Positions 6,769 through 7,629 of a stretch of DNA of 7,629 nt are shown here, piece after piece. Source of the DNA: an uncultured Succinatimonas sp. (GTDB taxonomy: Bacteria > Pseudomonadota > Gammaproteobacteria > Enterobacterales > Succinivibrionaceae); NCBI GenBank assembly GCA_902465145.1, contig CABQMD010000039.1:1-7629 (forward strand). Direction: 5' to 3'. Both the position numbers and the translations under genes were made by a program. Each line of letters begins with the position of its first letter. The stretch's first letter is position 1. The notes below the pieces were generated by a model. It was not told the origin of the DNA and did no database searches. It worked only from the letters and a program-made list of their open reading frames with translations.

Positions 6769-7629
6769 ATATTTCCAGGATCTTGCGCAAAGCCTCGGGA
6801 GCGTCGCAAAGAGCATACTCGCTTTGAGCACTGTCTTTGTTGCGCAGATCCTTAATGGTAACAGAACCGCGTGCGATTTCGTCATTTCCCAAAATTACCG
6901 CAGCACGGGCACCGGTTTTGTCGGCACGCTTGAACTGACGTTTGAAATTGCCGCCGCCGCAGTGAGTCATGATCCTTACCCCAGGAAGTGCTTTTCTTAA
7001 AAAAGACGCGGTTTTGGCTTCATGCAGTTCGATGTCATCACCTGAACCCAACACATAAACATCGACGCTACTCTTGGGGGTTATTTTCCCCAAAGTCTGC
7101 AACAACAGTATGAGTCTTTCCATGCCGAGACCAAAGCCCACTGCACAGGTAGGGGTACCGCCTAATTGCTCCACAAGACCGTCATAACGACCGCCTCCGC
7201 ATACAGTACCCTGAGCTCCCAACGCATCGGTAACCCATTCGAATACGGTAAGGTTGTAATAGTCAAGACCGCGTACCAAACGAGGATTTATTTCATATGC
7301 TATACCTTCGGCATCCAAAAGCGCACGCAACTTGGCAAAATGCTCTTTGGTTTCATCGCCGAAATGATCTGCAAGTTTCGGAGCACTCTTTAAAAGCTCT
7401 CCTACTTTTTCATCCTTGGTATCAAGCACTCTTAAAGGATTGGTGTGAGTGCGGCGTTTTGAATCCTCATCAAGCTCGTCAAAGTGAGCTTCGAGAAATT
7501 TCACCAGACTTTCTCTATAAGCAGCGCGCTCCTGTGCAGATCCCAAAGAATTTAACTGCAGTTTTACCTGATCCTGAATTCCGAAACGTTTCCACAACTC
7601 ATAGGTCATGATGATAAGTTCTGCATCAA
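6767..7629 (-). CDS. hisS: Histidyl-tRNA synthetase, N-terminal part outside the window
   Basis: Class II aminoacyl-tRNA synthetase that charges tRNA-His with histidine in the cytoplasm. The frame is open to the right edge with DAELII before the ATG at 7609, matching an internal stretch of E. coli HisS, so the gene continues beyond the window; 286 residues are visible and about 140 are missing. Visible signatures are NPLRVLD, the histidine-binding loop LVRGLDYY (7256-7279), [14 protein letters not shown] (7157-7198) and motif 3 [11 protein letters not shown] (7112-7144), whose arginine helps bind ATP. The C-terminal anticodon-binding domain follows, with [20 protein letters not shown] and VTIKDLR. 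Motifs 1 and 2 lie outside. It stops eleven bases before yfgM, and the two are probably cotranscribed. Confidence 0.97.
   Translation of the reverse strand, partial: DAELIIMTYELWKRFGIQDQVKLQLNSLGSAQERAAYRESLVKFLEAHFDELDEDSKRRTHTNPLRVLDTKDEKVGELLKSAPKLADHFGDETKEHFAKLRALLDAEGIAYEINPRLVRGLDYYNLTVFEWVTDALGAQGTVCGGGRYDGLVEQLGGTPTCAVGFGLGMERLILLLQTLGKITPKSSVDVYVLGSGDDIELHEAKTASFLRKALPGVRIMTHCGGGNFKRQFKRADKTGARAAVILGNDEIARGSVTIKDLRNKDSAQSEYALCDAPEALRKILEI

Noticed and set aside
6756..6809. Upstream in-frame start for yfgM at 6809
   Set aside because: It lies inside the hisS coding sequence, and the extra 18 residues do not match the N-terminus of YfgM. The ATG at 6755 has a well-placed AGGTGG.
1..7629. 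CRISPR array, insertion sequence, tRNA or other RNA gene
   Set aside because: I saw no regularly spaced repeats, transposase motifs, terminal inverted repeats or cloverleaf-like sequence on either strand.

Overview
The window is a chromosomal segment that looks gammaproteobacterial. On the minus strand it carries hisS (partial) - yfgM - bamB - der in that order, which is the classic gammaproteobacterial order, and each protein resembles its E. coli counterpart closely along most of its length. Moderate GC and the flagellar-type glycosyltransferase would fit a lineage such as the Aeromonadales/Succinivibrionaceae. That placement is inference and was not tested.

Layout from right to left, in the direction of transcription of the minus-strand genes. 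hisS (histidyl-tRNA synthetase) enters from the right edge without its first roughly 140 codons. Eleven bases after its stop comes yfgM, an inner-membrane periplasmic chaperone-like protein whose ribosome binding site overlaps the hisS stop codon. A strong intrinsic terminator follows yfgM. bamB then encodes the outer-membrane lipoprotein of the BAM complex, here with a long extra C-terminal coiled-coil tail. A second strong terminator follows bamB. der, an essential ribosome-assembly GTPase with two G domains, has its own plausible promoter and ends in a third, weaker hairpin. A class I glutamine-amidotransferase-like hydrolase (PuuD/peptidase C26 family) follows on the same strand.

At the left edge, on the plus strand and convergent with the hydrolase, is the 3' part of a Maf/DUF115 (MptE-like) protein, probably a flagellin nonulosonate (sialic-acid-like sugar) transferase. 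Its stop codon directly abuts the stop codon of the hydrolase.

Most of the window is housekeeping: tRNA charging, envelope protein export and folding, outer-membrane protein assembly and 50S ribosome maturation. The unusual points are the BamB tail with a repeated SGFGL motif, the enlarged linker and tail of Der with a substituted P-loop residue, the terminators that split the usual operon, and the homopolymer-rich Maf gene. I saw no mobile element, CRISPR array, tRNA or rRNA gene, and no clearly new multi-gene system. No gene-free stretch exceeds about 205 bases.
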